Source of the DNA: Bacteroidales bacterium
GTDB taxonomy: Bacteria > Bacteroidota > Bacteroidia > Bacteroidales > UBA12077
Reading direction: 5' to 3'
Assembly: GCA_019038645.1 (NCBI GenBank)
Contig: JAHOYT010000036.1
Span: 1 to 64,000, forward strand
DNA length: 64,000 nt
Shown here in pieces: positions 35,228 to 45,296 of the stretch (position 1 is the stretch's first letter; every line of letters begins with the position of its first letter). Both the position numbers and the translations under genes were made by a program. Below the pieces are notes generated by a model, which was not told the origin of the DNA, searched no databases, and worked only from the letters and a program-made list of their open reading frames with translations.

Positions 35228-36850
35228 TTATTGTATTTTTCTTACGTTTTTAAGTATTAATAAATTCATTGGATTACTTTCTAAACCAGCAATATCATTT
35301 TTTACAAATCTAACAACTTCGTCGTAATATAAAGGCACAACAGCAGCATCCTTAGTCAGTAAACGATTCATTTTTTGATATATGCTATATCTTACAATAT
35401 CATTAGTTTCAAGCATTGCTTGTTCATATAATAAATCGTACTCAGAATTACTATAATGTGTATAATTCGGCCCCGATGGACTAAAATTTTTACTATAAAA
35501 TAAAGCAAGATAATTTTCAGCATCCGGATAATCTGCAATCCATGAACCACGAAAAAATTCTAGTTTTGAGTCAGCTACCATATCACGGAATGATGCTCCT
35601 GTACTAACATCAATATTGATTTCTATACCAAATTGCGATAATTGTTGTTGTATATATTCACATAAATCCAGATAATCGTTTGTTGTTGTAAGGGTAATTG
35701 GCTGTAAACCCTTTCCATCAGGATATCCGGCTTCTTTTAATAAGTGGCGGGTTTTATCAGGATTATAATAAAAACCTTTATGTTTTTCAGAATACGAAGG
35801 AAGACCTTTTGGAATAAAACCATGAAATGCAGGCGAGCCGATGTTATTTCTAAGATATTTCATCATTTTTTCACGATCGAAACCATAATTTATCGCTTGG
35901 CGTATTTTTTTATTTAAAACGGGTGATGATGGATCATTTATTTTTGCTGAATCAAGTAAAAAACCTAAATATTCAGTATTGAGGTAAGGTTGATTAATCA
36001 TTTTAATCTTTCCTGAATACTCAGGATTTAAATTCCCGCTTTTTGTTATTAGTTCATCTTTGTTGGCCGGACTTAAACCAGATATAAAATCAACATTTCC
36101 TTTTAGAAATTCCAAAAATTCCGATTGTTTATCATTAATAAAGCTTACAGAAACAGCATCAAGATAGGGAAAAGAGTATCCTAAAGTATCCTTTTCGAAA
36201 TAATGTGGGTTTTTCACTAAAATTAGTTTTTCTCCTTCTTTCCACATTTTAAACATAAAGGGTCCTGTACCAACAGGATTATTTCTAAAATCTACACCAT
36301 AAAAATCGATGGCTTCTTTTGGCACTACAGAGCAATATTGCATAGTTAATAATCCTGTAAATGCAGGAAAAGGGCTTTTTAAATTGATTAGCAAAATACT
36401 ATCATTAATTGCTTTTATACCATTTTCGACTATATTATTGAAAATCCAGGCACCGGGAGATGCAGTTTCCGGGTCAATTATACGGTTTAAACTATATTCA
36501 AAATCCATGGCGGTTACTTTCCGGCCTTTCCCGTTTGTAAATACCTTGTGATCATGAAAGTAGATGTCGTTTCTTAATAAAAACTTATATGTTTTACCGG
36601 AATCCTGAATTTCCCATTTTTTTGCAATACAAGGCTGAATTTGTAGATTGTTATCCATTTGCAACAATCCATTAAATAACTGATTTGTTGGCCAAATAAG
36701 TACCTGACTTTTTGCAAAAGCCGGATCAAGTGTCGATATTCCTTTTGATTCGTTGTACCGGAATACATTTTTTTTAATTTCGGGTTTTTGGTTCTGACAG
36801 GAATTAAATATAATAAACAGAAAAAAGAATATTATTAGTTTTATTCGCAT
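35228..36850 (-). CDS. Family 5 (Opp/Dpp-type) ABC substrate-binding lipoprotein
   Basis: The protein (about 540 residues from the ATG at 36850) has a lipoprotein signal, MRIKLIIFFFLFIIFNSC, with the lipobox cysteine before QNQ. It has family-5 features: LDPAFAKSQ, LFNGLLQMD, a KWEIQDSGKTYKFLLRNDIYFHDHK segment, NPHYFEKDTLG, and ADYPDAENYLALFYS near the C-terminus. Such proteins bind oligopeptides or related solutes. No permease or ATPase gene is beside it; instead it shares an operon with a BadF-type sugar kinase. In Bacteroidota the lipidated protein may act without a full neighbouring transporter. Confidence 0.92.
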   Translation of the reverse strand: MRIKLIIFFFLFIIFNSCQNQKPEIKKNVFRYNESKGISTLDPAFAKSQVLIWPTNQLFNGLLQMDNNLQIQPCIAKKWEIQDSGKTYKFLLRNDIYFHDHKVFTNGKGRKVTAMDFEYSLNRIIDPETASPGAWIFNNIVENGIKAINDSILLINLKSPFPAFTGLLTMQYCSVVPKEAIDFYGVDFRNNPVGTGPFMFKMWKEGEKLILVKNPHYFEKDTLGYSFPYLDAVSVSFINDKQSEFLEFLKGNVDFISGLSPANKDELITKSGNLNPEYSGKIKMINQPYLNTEYLGFLLDSAKINDPSSPVLNKKIRQAINYGFDREKMMKYLRNNIGSPAFHGFIPKGLPSYSEKHKGFYYNPDKTRHLLKEAGYPDGKGLQPITLTTTNDYLDLCEYIQQQLSQFGIEINIDVSTGASFRDMVADSKLEFFRGSWIADYPDAENYLALFYSKNFSPSGPNYTHYSNSEYDLLYEQAMLETNDIVRYSIYQKMNRLLTKDAAVVPLYYDEVVRFVKNDIAGLESNPMNLLILKNVRKIQ

Positions 36851-36868
36851 AACTACGCTTTTATGCAA

Positions 36869-37237
36869 AAATAGATAAAAAAAAAGATAATAATTTTGAT
36901 AAATTATTATTAATCGTTTTTAAAAACAGTTCGAAGAGAAGCACATAAATAAGTAAATTAAAAAAGCCAGAAACCTGCTGCCCCTGACTTTCTTAATACC
37001 CTAAAAATTAAACCTAAAATTTAAATGAAAAAACTGTCTTGTAATTTTAATTACTTAGCTTAATTTAATAAGCTTATTTAGAATCAGTTTCTATCTAATA
37101 AACGATTTAACTTTGAAATTGTTTCAGAAAAAGTTGTTTTTTTAAAGAAAAATCTTAAGGCTAATCTGTATCTTTTATACACCCGACTTTTCAGAGTGAA
37201 AAAAAATGAAGAATTTCCCCCCCCCGTATCCTTTAAA
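36869..37237. other. Intergenic region with a nine-C tract
   Basis: No gene is visible in 369 bases. A run of nine C residues (37217-37225) stands out in this AT-rich DNA, 12 bases past the stop codon of the TonB receptor gene on the minus strand. Confidence 0.6.
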
Positions 37238-39682
37238 TTAAAATTTCAGCGTAATTCCACCCAATAAGTTAATTCCTGCCTGTGGAAAATAACCATCCAT
37301 TAAGTATTCCGTATTACCAAGTAAATATCTGTAAACCCATGCGTTGGATTCATATTCATGATTAAAAATATTATTGATTAACAGGTTAAATCCAATCTCT
37401 TTTATTGCATCCGTATGTAGGGTAAATGACAATTTCAGATCATTTACAAAATATGGATCAATATATCTATTAATACTTGAAGTATTGTCGATATATTGTT
37501 TTCCTACATATTTTGAGATTAATTCTATATTTAAGCTTTTGAAAATATCATATGATATTTTCCCGTTCGCAATTACATTTGGAGAAAATGAAAGATCTGT
37601 TTCACCCAGGTTTTTTGATTCCTGTCCCCATGTGTCCCAGTTATCGACATATTCGGTAAAATCAGAAATTTTATTCCGGCTAAATGTTGCATTAGCACTA
37701 ATATCCAGTTTCTCAAAAACTTTAATTCCTGCAGAAACTTCTAATCCTAATCGATAACTTTTATCGACATTTGTCATAATTGCTGCCCCAACATCATTTA
37801 TTTCTCCGGTTAAAACCAACTGGTCAATATAATACATATAATAAAGATTTGAACTGAAATATGTTCTTGTTGAGTTGTAATTATAACCCAACTCAAGATT
37901 ATATAAGGTTTCAGGATTTGGTAATGGTCTGTCAGGACGGGCATCTGTATAATTGCTTCTGTTAGGTTCTCTGTTTGCTATTCCAAAAGTAAGATAACCT
38001 GCATGTATATCGTTAATCTGATAAAACAATCCCAGTTTAGGATTAAAGAAATCAAACTGATGTGTTTGTGATATGTCTCTTAAATCATCATCATTACCGT
38101 TTATGGAATAATTTATATGCCGGTATTGCAAATCAATAAATGTATTTAATTTATTGAATAAAAGATATTTTGCTTTTGTATATATGTTTAAATCAGTTTT
38201 TTCACCAGTACTTTCATACCATTTATGCCTGATGTTGCTGTTACTGGCAAATTCAGCCCATATTATCTCTCCAAAATGATCGCCGTCGTATTTATTCCAA
38301 CCGCCACCGGCAGTTAAGCTTAATTTCCCTGCTTGGTAGCTCAGCGAAAAAACTCCCCCGTAAAAATGATTGTCGAGCCATTTTTGTTGAATAAGGTCAG
38401 TGCTGGTTATGGTATCAGTTGTAAGAATAATGTCTTCAAGTTGATAATCAGCTAAGTCACGATCTTTTTTATACTGTTCGTAGTTTCCTTTTCCTTTTGT
38501 GTAATGCAAAGCAGTATTTAAATGTAAATCCGGATTAAATTCATAAGAATAAAAAAGCTGATAATGGTCCTGACGGTAGTTGTCGGTTTCATTATCATAA
38601 GTATAATAATTGTAAGTTCGGTTGTCCGAATTAATCATATGATCATATTCTTCCTGATCTATTAACCAATGATCCAGGTATTGCTGCATTCCGGCATAAT
38701 CATTTTCTAATCTCACTTTTGGAACACCGTTCCATGCCTGGTATGTTTTTTCTTTACCTGTTATAATATTAGCCTTTACAATACTTTTGCTTGTATAATA
38801 TGTCCCTGATAAATAAAACGATTCCAAATTAGATTCTGCTCTGTCGATAAAACCATTAGATGTAATTTTTGATAAACGGCCATCGAAAGAAAATTTATCA
38901 TTTATTAATCCGGTTCCGAAACATACTGAATTTCTGAAAGTATTATATGAGCCTGCAAATGTGTTAATTTCTGAGTAAGCATCTTTGTTAAATGTTTTTG
39001 TTTGTAAATTGATTGTTGCACCAAAAGAAGATGATCCGTTCGTTGAGGTTCCTACTCCACGTTGTATCTGAATATTATCAACCGAAGATAAAAAGTCCGG
39101 CATGTTTACAAACCAAACACCATGCGATTCTGAATCGTTTAATGGTATTCCGTTAACAGTAATATTGATTCTGTTTTGATCAGTTCCGCGAATCCGTAAA
39201 TAAGTATAACCAATTCCGGCACCAGCATCGGAAGTAGATACAATCGAAGGTGTTGCACTCAATAAATAAGGAATATCCTGTCCGAAATTATTTTCTTTTA
39301 TTTCTGAGTTATTAATATTCGTATAGGATACAGGATCGTTTTCTTTGGCCCGTGTTGCTGTAACAATAACTTCATCAGATAATATGCTTGCAGGCTCAAG
39401 TATAAAAGTAAGATTGTCGGTTAATTCACCTGTAATTTCTTTTTCCAGTGTTTTATATCCTAAATAGGAAATAATAAAAGTGTAATTATCGGATTTGATT
39501 TTTGTAAACTTAAATTCACCTTTTGAATTTGTAGCTGTTCCTTTAAAGGTTTCCTTTATAACTACATTTGCGCCAATTAAAGGTTCACCATTGTGATTTT
39601 TTATAACTCCTGTTATTGTTTTCTGGGAAAACAGAGTGAGTGATAATGCTATTAATAAGATTAAAATTCCTATCCTTTTCAT
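37238..39682 (-). CDS. TonB-dependent outer-membrane receptor, probably for thiamine
   Basis: The 814-residue receptor has a signal peptide, a carboxypeptidase-regulatory-like domain (about residues 22-105: GVIKNHNGEPLIGANVVIKE, SYLGYKTLEK), a TonB plug (about 115-225: YLRIRGTDQNRINITVNGIPLND) and a 22-strand barrel ending in a terminal phenylalanine (GGITLKF). A TPP riboswitch lies in its leader (39862-39945), so expression should fall when thiamine pyrophosphate is abundant. Family knowledge: riboswitch-controlled TonB receptors (OMR1/OMthi) import thiamine in Bacteroidota. No PnuT-type permease or thiamine pyrophosphokinase gene is adjacent. Confidence 0.92.
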   Translation of the reverse strand: MKRIGILILLIALSLTLFSQKTITGVIKNHNGEPLIGANVVIKETFKGTATNSKGEFKFTKIKSDNYTFIISYLGYKTLEKEITGELTDNLTFILEPASILSDEVIVTATRAKENDPVSYTNINNSEIKENNFGQDIPYLLSATPSIVSTSDAGAGIGYTYLRIRGTDQNRINITVNGIPLNDSESHGVWFVNMPDFLSSVDNIQIQRGVGTSTNGSSSFGATINLQTKTFNKDAYSEINTFAGSYNTFRNSVCFGTGLINDKFSFDGRLSKITSNGFIDRAESNLESFYLSGTYYTSKSIVKANIITGKEKTYQAWNGVPKVRLENDYAGMQQYLDHWLIDQEEYDHMINSDNRTYNYYTYDNETDNYRQDHYQLFYSYEFNPDLHLNTALHYTKGKGNYEQYKKDRDLADYQLEDIILTTDTITSTDLIQQKWLDNHFYGGVFSLSYQAGKLSLTAGGGWNKYDGDHFGEIIWAEFASNSNIRHKWYESTGEKTDLNIYTKAKYLLFNKLNTFIDLQYRHINYSINGNDDDLRDISQTHQFDFFNPKLGLFYQINDIHAGYLTFGIANREPNRSNYTDARPDRPLPNPETLYNLELGYNYNSTRTYFSSNLYYMYYIDQLVLTGEINDVGAAIMTNVDKSYRLGLEVSAGIKVFEKLDISANATFSRNKISDFTEYVDNWDTWGQESKNLGETDLSFSPNVIANGKISYDIFKSLNIELISKYVGKQYIDNTSSINRYIDPYFVNDLKLSFTLHTDAIKEIGFNLLINNIFNHEYESNAWVYRYLLGNTEYLMDGYFPQAGINLLGGITLKF

Positions 39683-39861
39683 TTTTTCAATTTTTATTGT
39701 TTAACATGCGGATAGTTGAAAGTAAAACTTGTTTTTGCAAATTAACCTGAGCTCGTTATAAATCATTGTTTTTATTAAAAAATGATTTCTGTTCACTTGT
39801 AAAATAGCAAACTATACTTATCAACTTTAATGAAAAACAATGGGAAATTTTTGATTTACTC

Positions 39862-39945
39862 TTTTCCCTATCCGGCATTATCCGGACGAGGTTCGAAGGG
39901 TATGATCTCAGCCTGTATATTTGGCACCCCATTGATCGGAACAAA
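39862..39945 (-). ncRNA. TPP (thiamine pyrophosphate) riboswitch, THI element
   Basis: Read on the minus strand, the sequence contains the conserved THI-box blocks in order: GGGGTGC, GCTGAGAT, ATACCCTTCGAACCT and GGATAATGCCGGATAGGGAA. These are the TPP-binding core segments. It lies about 180 bases upstream of the TonB receptor start. A weak 8-bp stem (AAATCATT/AATGATTT, about 39762-39790) between the aptamer and the gene may belong to the expression platform. Confidence 0.95.
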
Positions 39946-40017
39946 TGTAGATCAAAATTTTTATAATACAAAAAAAGCCGGTAAAATACCGGCTAATTCT
40001 TTTGGCTAAAGATTATA

Positions 40018-40383
40018 TTAGTTTTCAAGGCTAACCATTAAAACATCTTTAATTGCATTTTGGAATGAATCTTTTGGTAAAGCTCCTTGTGCCATTTGTG
40101 GTTGTCCGTCCATAGGAACGAATAGTAAAGAAGGTATACTTTTAACTCCAAACATTCCGGCTAATTCCTGTTGGTCTTCAGTATCAACTTTATAAATGTT
40201 AATTTTCCCATCATATTCTTTAGATAACTCTTCTAAAATAGGAGCAACCATTTTACAAGGCTGACACCAATCAGCATAAAAGTCAATTAAACAAGGTTTG
40301 TCTCCTTCAAATTTCCAATCTTTATTATCTTCAAAGTTGAAAACTTTTTCCTTAAATGTTTCTTTTGTTAAATGTTCAAGCAT
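40018..40383 (-). CDS. trxA: Thioredoxin
   Basis: The 121-residue cytoplasmic protein has the thioredoxin fold: LIDFYADWCQPCKMVAPILEEL with a CQPC active site (the usual CGPC has Q in place of G), KVDTEDQQELAGMFGVKSIPSLLF with the cis-proline, and a short N-terminal extension of about 20 residues. It reduces disulfides in cytoplasmic proteins. There is no signal peptide. The CQPC variant could shift its redox potential slightly. It appears monocistronic. Confidence 0.93.
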   Translation of the reverse strand: MLEHLTKETFKEKVFNFEDNKDWKFEGDKPCLIDFYADWCQPCKMVAPILEELSKEYDGKINIYKVDTEDQQELAGMFGVKSIPSLLFVPMDGQPQMAQGALPKDSFQNAIKDVLMVSLEN

Positions 40384-40526
40384 TTCGTTTAAATTTATGT
40401 GTTATTAATATTATTTTCTTTTCCAAAAATCAGTTTCTGAATTTAAATACATCATATCAAACTATATTCCAAACATGAAAAAGGCTATAATAGTTCTGAA
40501 TAACTGCAAATAATTGTAATTTTGTC

Positions 40527-41966
40527 ATGAATTTTAATGAATTGTCATATATACATATGAAGAAATGTCTTAATGATCCGATTTTTAATATTATATCTCA
40601 GGTTGGCGAATCAGAAAAAACGCTGGTTTTTGTAATTGGCGGATTTGTAAGGGATGTTTTATTAAAAAGATTATCAAAAGACATTGATATAGTAGCACTT
40701 GGCAGCGGTATAAATATAGCAGAAAAGGTTGCCCAAAAACTTGGACCAAAAGTTAAGGTCAGCATTTTTAAGAATTTCGGAACCGCAATGTTACGTCACG
40801 GTGATTACGAAATTGAATTTGTTGGCGCCAGAAAAGAATCTTACAGGCAAAATTCGAGAAAACCAATTGTTGAAAATGGTACACTGGAAGATGACCAGAA
40901 CAGGAGAGACTTTACCATAAATGCTTTAGCAATTTCGTTGAATAAGAATGATTATGGCAAGTTAATAGACCCATTTGATGGAGAACAAGATTTAAAAGAT
41001 AAATTAATAAGAACTCCACTGAATCCTGACAGAACTTTTTCTGATGATCCGCTAAGAATGTTTAGAGCTATTCGGTTTTCTTCTCAACTAAAATTCACTA
41101 TCGAAGAAAAAACATATAAATCAATTAGTAAAAATAAGGAAAGAATAAAAATATTATCGGAAGAAAGAATTGTTGATGAGTTAAATAAAATTATTCTTTC
41201 GCCAAAACCATCAATAGGTTTTAAAGCACTAGAAAATACGGGTTTGTTAGGTGAGTTTTTTCCTGAGCTTCAGGAATTAAAAGGAGTTGATAAGAAGAAT
41301 GGGAAAGCGCATAAGGATAACTTTTACCATACTATGGAAGTTGTTGATAATGTAAGAAATAAAACAGATAATTTATGGCTGTTATGGGCTGCATTATTGC
41401 ATGATATTGCTAAACCAATAACCAAAAGATATAGCGAAGAAGTTGGCTGGACATTCCATGGACATGAGCATATTGGAGCAAAGATGATTCCGTCGATTTT
41501 CAAAAGATTAAAGCTTCCTTTGAATGAAAAAATGAAATATGTCCAGAAGCTGGTACAGCTTCATTTACGACCAATTGTTTTATCACAGGATATAGTTACA
41601 GATTCTGCTGTACGAAGATTGTTATTTGATGCAGGAGATGAAATTGATGATTTAATGTTGTTATGTGATGCTGATATTACTTCTAAAAACGAATATACCG
41701 TTAAAGAGTATTTAAATAATTTTAAAATTGTTAGGAAAAAGTTAATTGAAATTGAAGAAAAGGATGCTTTACGAAATTTTCAGCCACCAATTTCAGGTGA
41801 ACTCATAATTGAAACTTTTAATATTAAACCTTGTAAAACTGTTGGAGATATTAAAAATGCAATTAAAGAAGCGATTCTTGAAGGTGAAATCCGAAATGAA
41901 TATAATGAAGCATACGCTTTTATGATTAAGAAAGGGCAGGAGCTTGGCCTTAAGACAATAGAATAA
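40527..41966 (+). CDS. cca: CCA tRNA nucleotidyltransferase (HD-domain type)
   Basis: The 479-residue protein has the class II nucleotidyltransferase head [27 protein letters not shown]-like [32 protein letters not shown], and [15 protein letters not shown], followed by an HD phosphohydrolase domain ([21 protein letters not shown]). It adds or repairs the CCA end of tRNAs. A TAATTTTG element at 40517-40524 is only two bases before this ATG; if it is the promoter, the in-frame ATG at 40557 would be the real start. Poly(A) polymerase is the alternative family member. Confidence 0.92.
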   Translation: MNFNELSYIHMKKCLNDPIFNIISQVGESEKTLVFVIGGFVRDVLLKRLSKDIDIVALGSGINIAEKVAQKLGPKVKVSIFKNFGTAMLRHGDYEIEFVGARKESYRQNSRKPIVENGTLEDDQNRRDFTINALAISLNKNDYGKLIDPFDGEQDLKDKLIRTPLNPDRTFSDDPLRMFRAIRFSSQLKFTIEEKTYKSISKNKERIKILSEERIVDELNKIILSPKPSIGFKALENTGLLGEFFPELQELKGVDKKNGKAHKDNFYHTMEVVDNVRNKTDNLWLLWAALLHDIAKPITKRYSEEVGWTFHGHEHIGAKMIPSIFKRLKLPLNEKMKYVQKLVQLHLRPIVLSQDIVTDSAVRRLLFDAGDEIDDLMLLCDADITSKNEYTVKEYLNNFKIVRKKLIEIEEKDALRNFQPPISGELIIETFNIKPCKTVGDIKNAIKEAILEGEIRNEYNEAYAFMIKKGQELGLKTIE

Positions 41967-41967
41967 T

Positions 41968-42999
41968 TTATTTGTTAAAATTCAGAATTAAATAAGTTGG
42001 TAAATGATCACTGAATCCTCCATTATATTTATATCCAATAAATGTCCGGTTTGGCTTATATCCAAAAAATCCATCATCGGGTTCAAGTAAAAAGTCAGCA
42101 TTAAAAATATGAATATCATTCAGCGAAGTAAAAACCTTATTTTCTGTATTAAGAAGATGCCCTGATACAATAAACTGATCAAGAACTCCCCATTCTCCCT
42201 GGTATTTATTCGAGCCAATATTTTTGGTTTTATAAAGATGAGATGATAGATTATACAGCTGGTTATCAGTAATTTGATTATACTCCTGAGTAGCATTCAA
42301 AACATTATTTAAGCTTTTATTGTCAGGGTAATCATTAAAATCACCCGTGATAATTATGTTTGATTGTGGATTTAACATGAAAACTGAATCAACTTTTGCT
42401 TTTAAAACTGAAGCAACAAATAATCTTCGGTCTTCTGATTCAAGCTGACCTCCCCATCGCGATGGCCAATGATTAATAAAGATATTCAGCGTATCAGATT
42501 TATTGGTTATTCCTTTTACAAATAAAATATCACGGGTTTTACTTTCAGGGTTATCAGGGAAATTAATTGGAATGGCTTCATAATATAATGGTTGGAACAG
42601 CTCTTTGCGATATAAAAGGCCAACGTCAATTCCCCTGCGATCCGGCGATTCTTTGTGTACAATCTGATATTCAAACTTAACTAAAGGTGTGTTATTAACT
42701 AAATCTTCAATTACCTTTCTATTTTCAATTTCGCACAAACCAATTATGGCAGGAGGATTCCATTCGCCAATTGCAATAATTACTTTGTAAATTTGGTTAA
42801 GCTTTGTATAATATTTACGATTACTCCAAAAACGATTTCCTTCGGGCAGGAACTCTTCATCATTTTTTAAGCTATCATCAAAGGTATCGAAGAGATTTTC
42901 GACATTGTAAAACATTATTTTATAGCTGTCTGCATTTTTTTGAGAATAAGCTGAAATAACAACTAACGTTAGAATGGCAATAAATATATACTTTTTCAT
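41968..42999 (-). CDS. Secreted endonuclease/exonuclease/phosphatase-fold hydrolase
   Basis: The 343-residue protein has a signal peptide (MKKYIFIAILTLVVISAYSQ) and the EEP fold: MFYNVENLFDT, an ICEIEN-like IIGLCEIENRKV with the metal-binding glutamate, NHWPSR, TGDFNDYP and a final SDHLPTYL with catalytic D-H. It should cleave phosphodiester bonds outside the inner membrane; extracellular DNA or a lipid phosphodiester are possible substrates. It follows a beta-helix lipoprotein gene by three bases, so the two form an operon. Confidence 0.88.
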   Translation of the reverse strand: MKKYIFIAILTLVVISAYSQKNADSYKIMFYNVENLFDTFDDSLKNDEEFLPEGNRFWSNRKYYTKLNQIYKVIIAIGEWNPPAIIGLCEIENRKVIEDLVNNTPLVKFEYQIVHKESPDRRGIDVGLLYRKELFQPLYYEAIPINFPDNPESKTRDILFVKGITNKSDTLNIFINHWPSRWGGQLESEDRRLFVASVLKAKVDSVFMLNPQSNIIITGDFNDYPDNKSLNNVLNATQEYNQITDNQLYNLSSHLYKTKNIGSNKYQGEWGVLDQFIVSGHLLNTENKVFTSLNDIHIFNADFLLEPDDGFFGYKPNRTFIGYKYNGGFSDHLPTYLILNFNK

Positions 43000-43002
43000 A
43001 AA

Positions 43003-44427
43003 CTAAGGAATTTCAATACGTTCAAAAGCACCTAAATCAGGTCCTGAATCAGTATTTCTGTTTTGTTGATTTATATCTAAAGGGAACATAAATCCGTACT
43101 CTGCTTTCCCTTCATTTATTGCCGTGGATGTAATATCTAATTCAAAATCACCTTCGTATGGATTTATGAAATCCGGATCAATATTAATAATAACACTTTC
43201 GAAATTGGCCGGATCTGAAACAGGGAAATCAGGATCAATTTTTATTAATGAATAATCAAATTTGTAGCTTAATTCAGTGTATTCATCTTTATCAATATAA
43301 ATTTCTGATTCTTTATTTCCATAAATAATACAATTTCCAAAAAGAGCCTTGTTTATTGGTCTTCTTTGAATATTGCCATTAACATCGAAATAATAATTGT
43401 TAAGCAGGAGTGAAGGAGTCGTTCTTGTTGAAAATCCCCAGTAATTTCCAATAGTGCAGTGATAAAACTCATAAGATCCACCAATAGTGAGAGCTAATGC
43501 AAATTGTCCGCAGTTAGTAATTATAGTATTAAATGCTTCAATTGTTGATCCTTGTGCATAAATACCTGCTGAGGTCATATTTTCAATTATGCTGTTTGAA
43601 AGACGTAATGTTGGATTAATTAAGCTTGCTAAAGTATCTGTCTGAATACCAATTATTGCATTTTGAATTTTACTGTAATTAAAAACATTGTCTTTGCTGC
43701 CGGCCATAAGCCAAATTCCATCCCATTGTCCGGGAATATTCGAATAATCATCCTCTAATCTATCTCCCTGAAAAATAATCGGAGATTCAAATGTCCCGTT
43801 TGCAACTATTGTTCCTGCTACATACAATCTTGAGTTTTTATGAAAATGTAATATTGCTCCAGGATCTATTTGTAAAGTAGTATTAGTGTCGATAAATAAA
43901 TAGTCATAAATTAAATAAGGTTTGTCATTAATCCAATTTGTATTACCGCTTATTGTATTATTCGCACTTTTTAGGTTGATTAAATGAACGTCTTGTCCAA
44001 AAGCTATAAGATTAACATCCTGTTGTTTATTATTAAATGAAAATACAATTGAATCATTAACAACCATTGGCAGGCTTGATCCGTTTGGGTCAATAGTTAC
44101 TTCAACAAAAATGTACAGACTGTCTTTTCCTTTTAGGTCAATGTCATTTAATCTAATACCGGGATACCCGTCAATATTTAATCTGTACCGGGAGTTTTCT
44201 CCACCCGCTAAATAAATTGATGAAATATTAATATTGTTACTGTAAGGATTCTTTACTGTAAATCTTTGTGTTGAAGACCCAATTGTAGTGAAAACTGTGT
44301 CGAATAATATAGTATCAGTTGAAAACACCAGACTTGCATTTCCTGAGGTATTAAATTCTTCTTTTTCGCACGAAAAAAAAATAAGAACTAATAAAAGAGG
44401 AATAATATATTTAAATATCCTGTACAT
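43003..44427 (-). CDS. Beta-helix lipoprotein of unknown function
   Basis: From the ATG at 44427 the protein begins MYRIFKYIIPLLLVLIFFSC, a lipoprotein signal with the cysteine before EKEE; twelve residues upstream (to 44463) are less likely to be coding. The N-terminal third looks like a beta-sandwich (FDTVFTTIGSSTQRFTVKNP), and the rest fits a right-handed parallel beta-helix (GAILHFHKNSRLYVAGTIVANGT, QWDGIWLMAGS, NSIIENMTSAGIYAQG). Such proteins are cell-surface exposed. Cotranscribed with the EEP-fold hydrolase downstream. Confidence 0.8.
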   Translation of the reverse strand: MYRIFKYIIPLLLVLIFFSCEKEEFNTSGNASLVFSTDTILFDTVFTTIGSSTQRFTVKNPYSNNINISSIYLAGGENSRYRLNIDGYPGIRLNDIDLKGKDSLYIFVEVTIDPNGSSLPMVVNDSIVFSFNNKQQDVNLIAFGQDVHLINLKSANNTISGNTNWINDKPYLIYDYLFIDTNTTLQIDPGAILHFHKNSRLYVAGTIVANGTFESPIIFQGDRLEDDYSNIPGQWDGIWLMAGSKDNVFNYSKIQNAIIGIQTDTLASLINPTLRLSNSIIENMTSAGIYAQGSTIEAFNTIITNCGQFALALTIGGSYEFYHCTIGNYWGFSTRTTPSLLLNNYYFDVNGNIQRRPINKALFGNCIIYGNKESEIYIDKDEYTELSYKFDYSLIKIDPDFPVSDPANFESVIINIDPDFINPYEGDFELDITSTAINEGKAEYGFMFPLDINQQNRNTDSGPDLGAFERIEIP

Positions 44428-44569
44428 GCAATTCATTTCCGGTTTTGGCTTGCTAAATAACATAAAATAAACGATATAATCTATGTTAAATTTTAAATTA
44501 TCAGGGTTTTTTATTAAAATAGATACAGTTTTTATAATTATATTTGAAGACGAAAATTAAATAAATGTT

Positions 44570-44577
44570 TACATTTG
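44570..44577 (+). promoter_or_regulatory. Candidate -7 promoter element for the GNAT gene
   Basis: TACATTTG fits TAnnTTTG, with a TTG 23 bases upstream (44544-44546). It lies 34 bases before the ATG at 44612 and argues against the TTG start at 44585. Confidence 0.45.
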
Positions 44578-44611
44578 TTTTTAATTGATATTAACGTATT
44601 CCTTTCATAAC

Positions 44612-45112
44612 ATGAAGGTAGAAAAAGCAAAAGCAGGTAATATTCTGGAAGTAATGTACTTATTGCAACATTGTATTGACGATTTTAATGATAATAGTGT
44701 TTATCAGTGGAATACTTCTTATCCTGATTATTTTAGGCTACTTCGTGAAGTTGAAAACGGGACGTTATATATTATTAAGTACAAAGGAGTTTGTATAGGA
44801 ACAATTACTTTTGATGAACAGCAGGAAGAGGCTTTTAATGAAATTGAATGGGAAAACAAATCAGACAAATTCATAGTAATTCACCGAATAGCGGTTTTTC
44901 CATCATGGCAGAAAAAAGGAGTTGGACGTATGCTTATTGAATTCGCAGAGAAATTTGCAAAGGAAAACAATTACCAATCTATTCGTTTAGATGTTGCCAG
45001 TTCAAGCAGCCATTTAATTAAACTATATGAAAGTATTGGATATGCTTGTGCAGGTGATATATTATATCCGAAACAAAAGGAAACGTTTAAATGTCTGGAA
45101 AAAGTAATATAA
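44612..45112 (+). CDS. GNAT-family N-acetyltransferase
   Basis: From the ATG at 44612 the protein has about 166 residues and a GNAT fold: IVIHRIAVFPSWQKKGVGRMLIEFAEKFAKEN is the acetyl-CoA-binding motif A (V.P..QKKGVGR.L), followed by IRLDVASSSSHLIKLYESIGY. It transfers an acetyl group to an unknown amine. A candidate promoter precedes it and a terminator follows. Residues encoded before 44612 are not family-like. Confidence 0.88.
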   Translation: MKVEKAKAGNILEVMYLLQHCIDDFNDNSVYQWNTSYPDYFRLLREVENGTLYIIKYKGVCIGTITFDEQQEEAFNEIEWENKSDKFIVIHRIAVFPSWQKKGVGRMLIEFAEKFAKENNYQSIRLDVASSSSHLIKLYESIGYACAGDILYPKQKETFKCLEKVI

Positions 45113-45135
45113 CATATGAAACAAAGAATTAAGAG

Positions 45136-45158
45136 AAGGAGCTTTAAGCTCCTTTTTT
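45136..45158 (+). terminator. Terminator of the GNAT gene
   Basis: AAGGAGC and GCTCCTT flank a TTTAA loop, followed by a T-run, 24 bases after the stop codon. Confidence 0.85.
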
Positions 45159-45164
45159 ATTTTA

Positions 45165-45195
45165 TATAAAAAAGTCCGGGTTTCAACCCGGACTT
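45165..45195 (-). terminator. Terminator of the TolC-like gene
   Basis: AAGTCCGGGTT and AACCCGGACTT (45172-45182, 45185-45195) form an 11-bp stem. On the minus strand a T-run follows, so it ends transcription of the TolC-like gene about 100 bases past its stop. Confidence 0.85.
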
Positions 45196-45296
45196 GTAGA
45201 AAGCAAATTTTAATGAAAAACCAACTATTAATCCTAAACTATAAATAAATCCTTGAAATTTAAACCCTAAAATTTTACCATGAAAAATGATTTTGT

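Noticed and set aside
36869-37237. A 12-codon ATG frame at 37024 as a leader peptide
   Set aside because: Too short, no ribosome site, and it points away from the neighbouring minus-strand genes.
39756-39971. A 71-codon minus-strand frame upstream of the TonB receptor
   Set aside because: It overlaps the TPP riboswitch and has no protein-like features.
40517-40524. TAATTTTG as a firm promoter for the CCA enzyme gene
   Set aside because: It is only two bases before the first ATG, so it would need the later start at 40557; noted in the gene entry but not listed as a feature.
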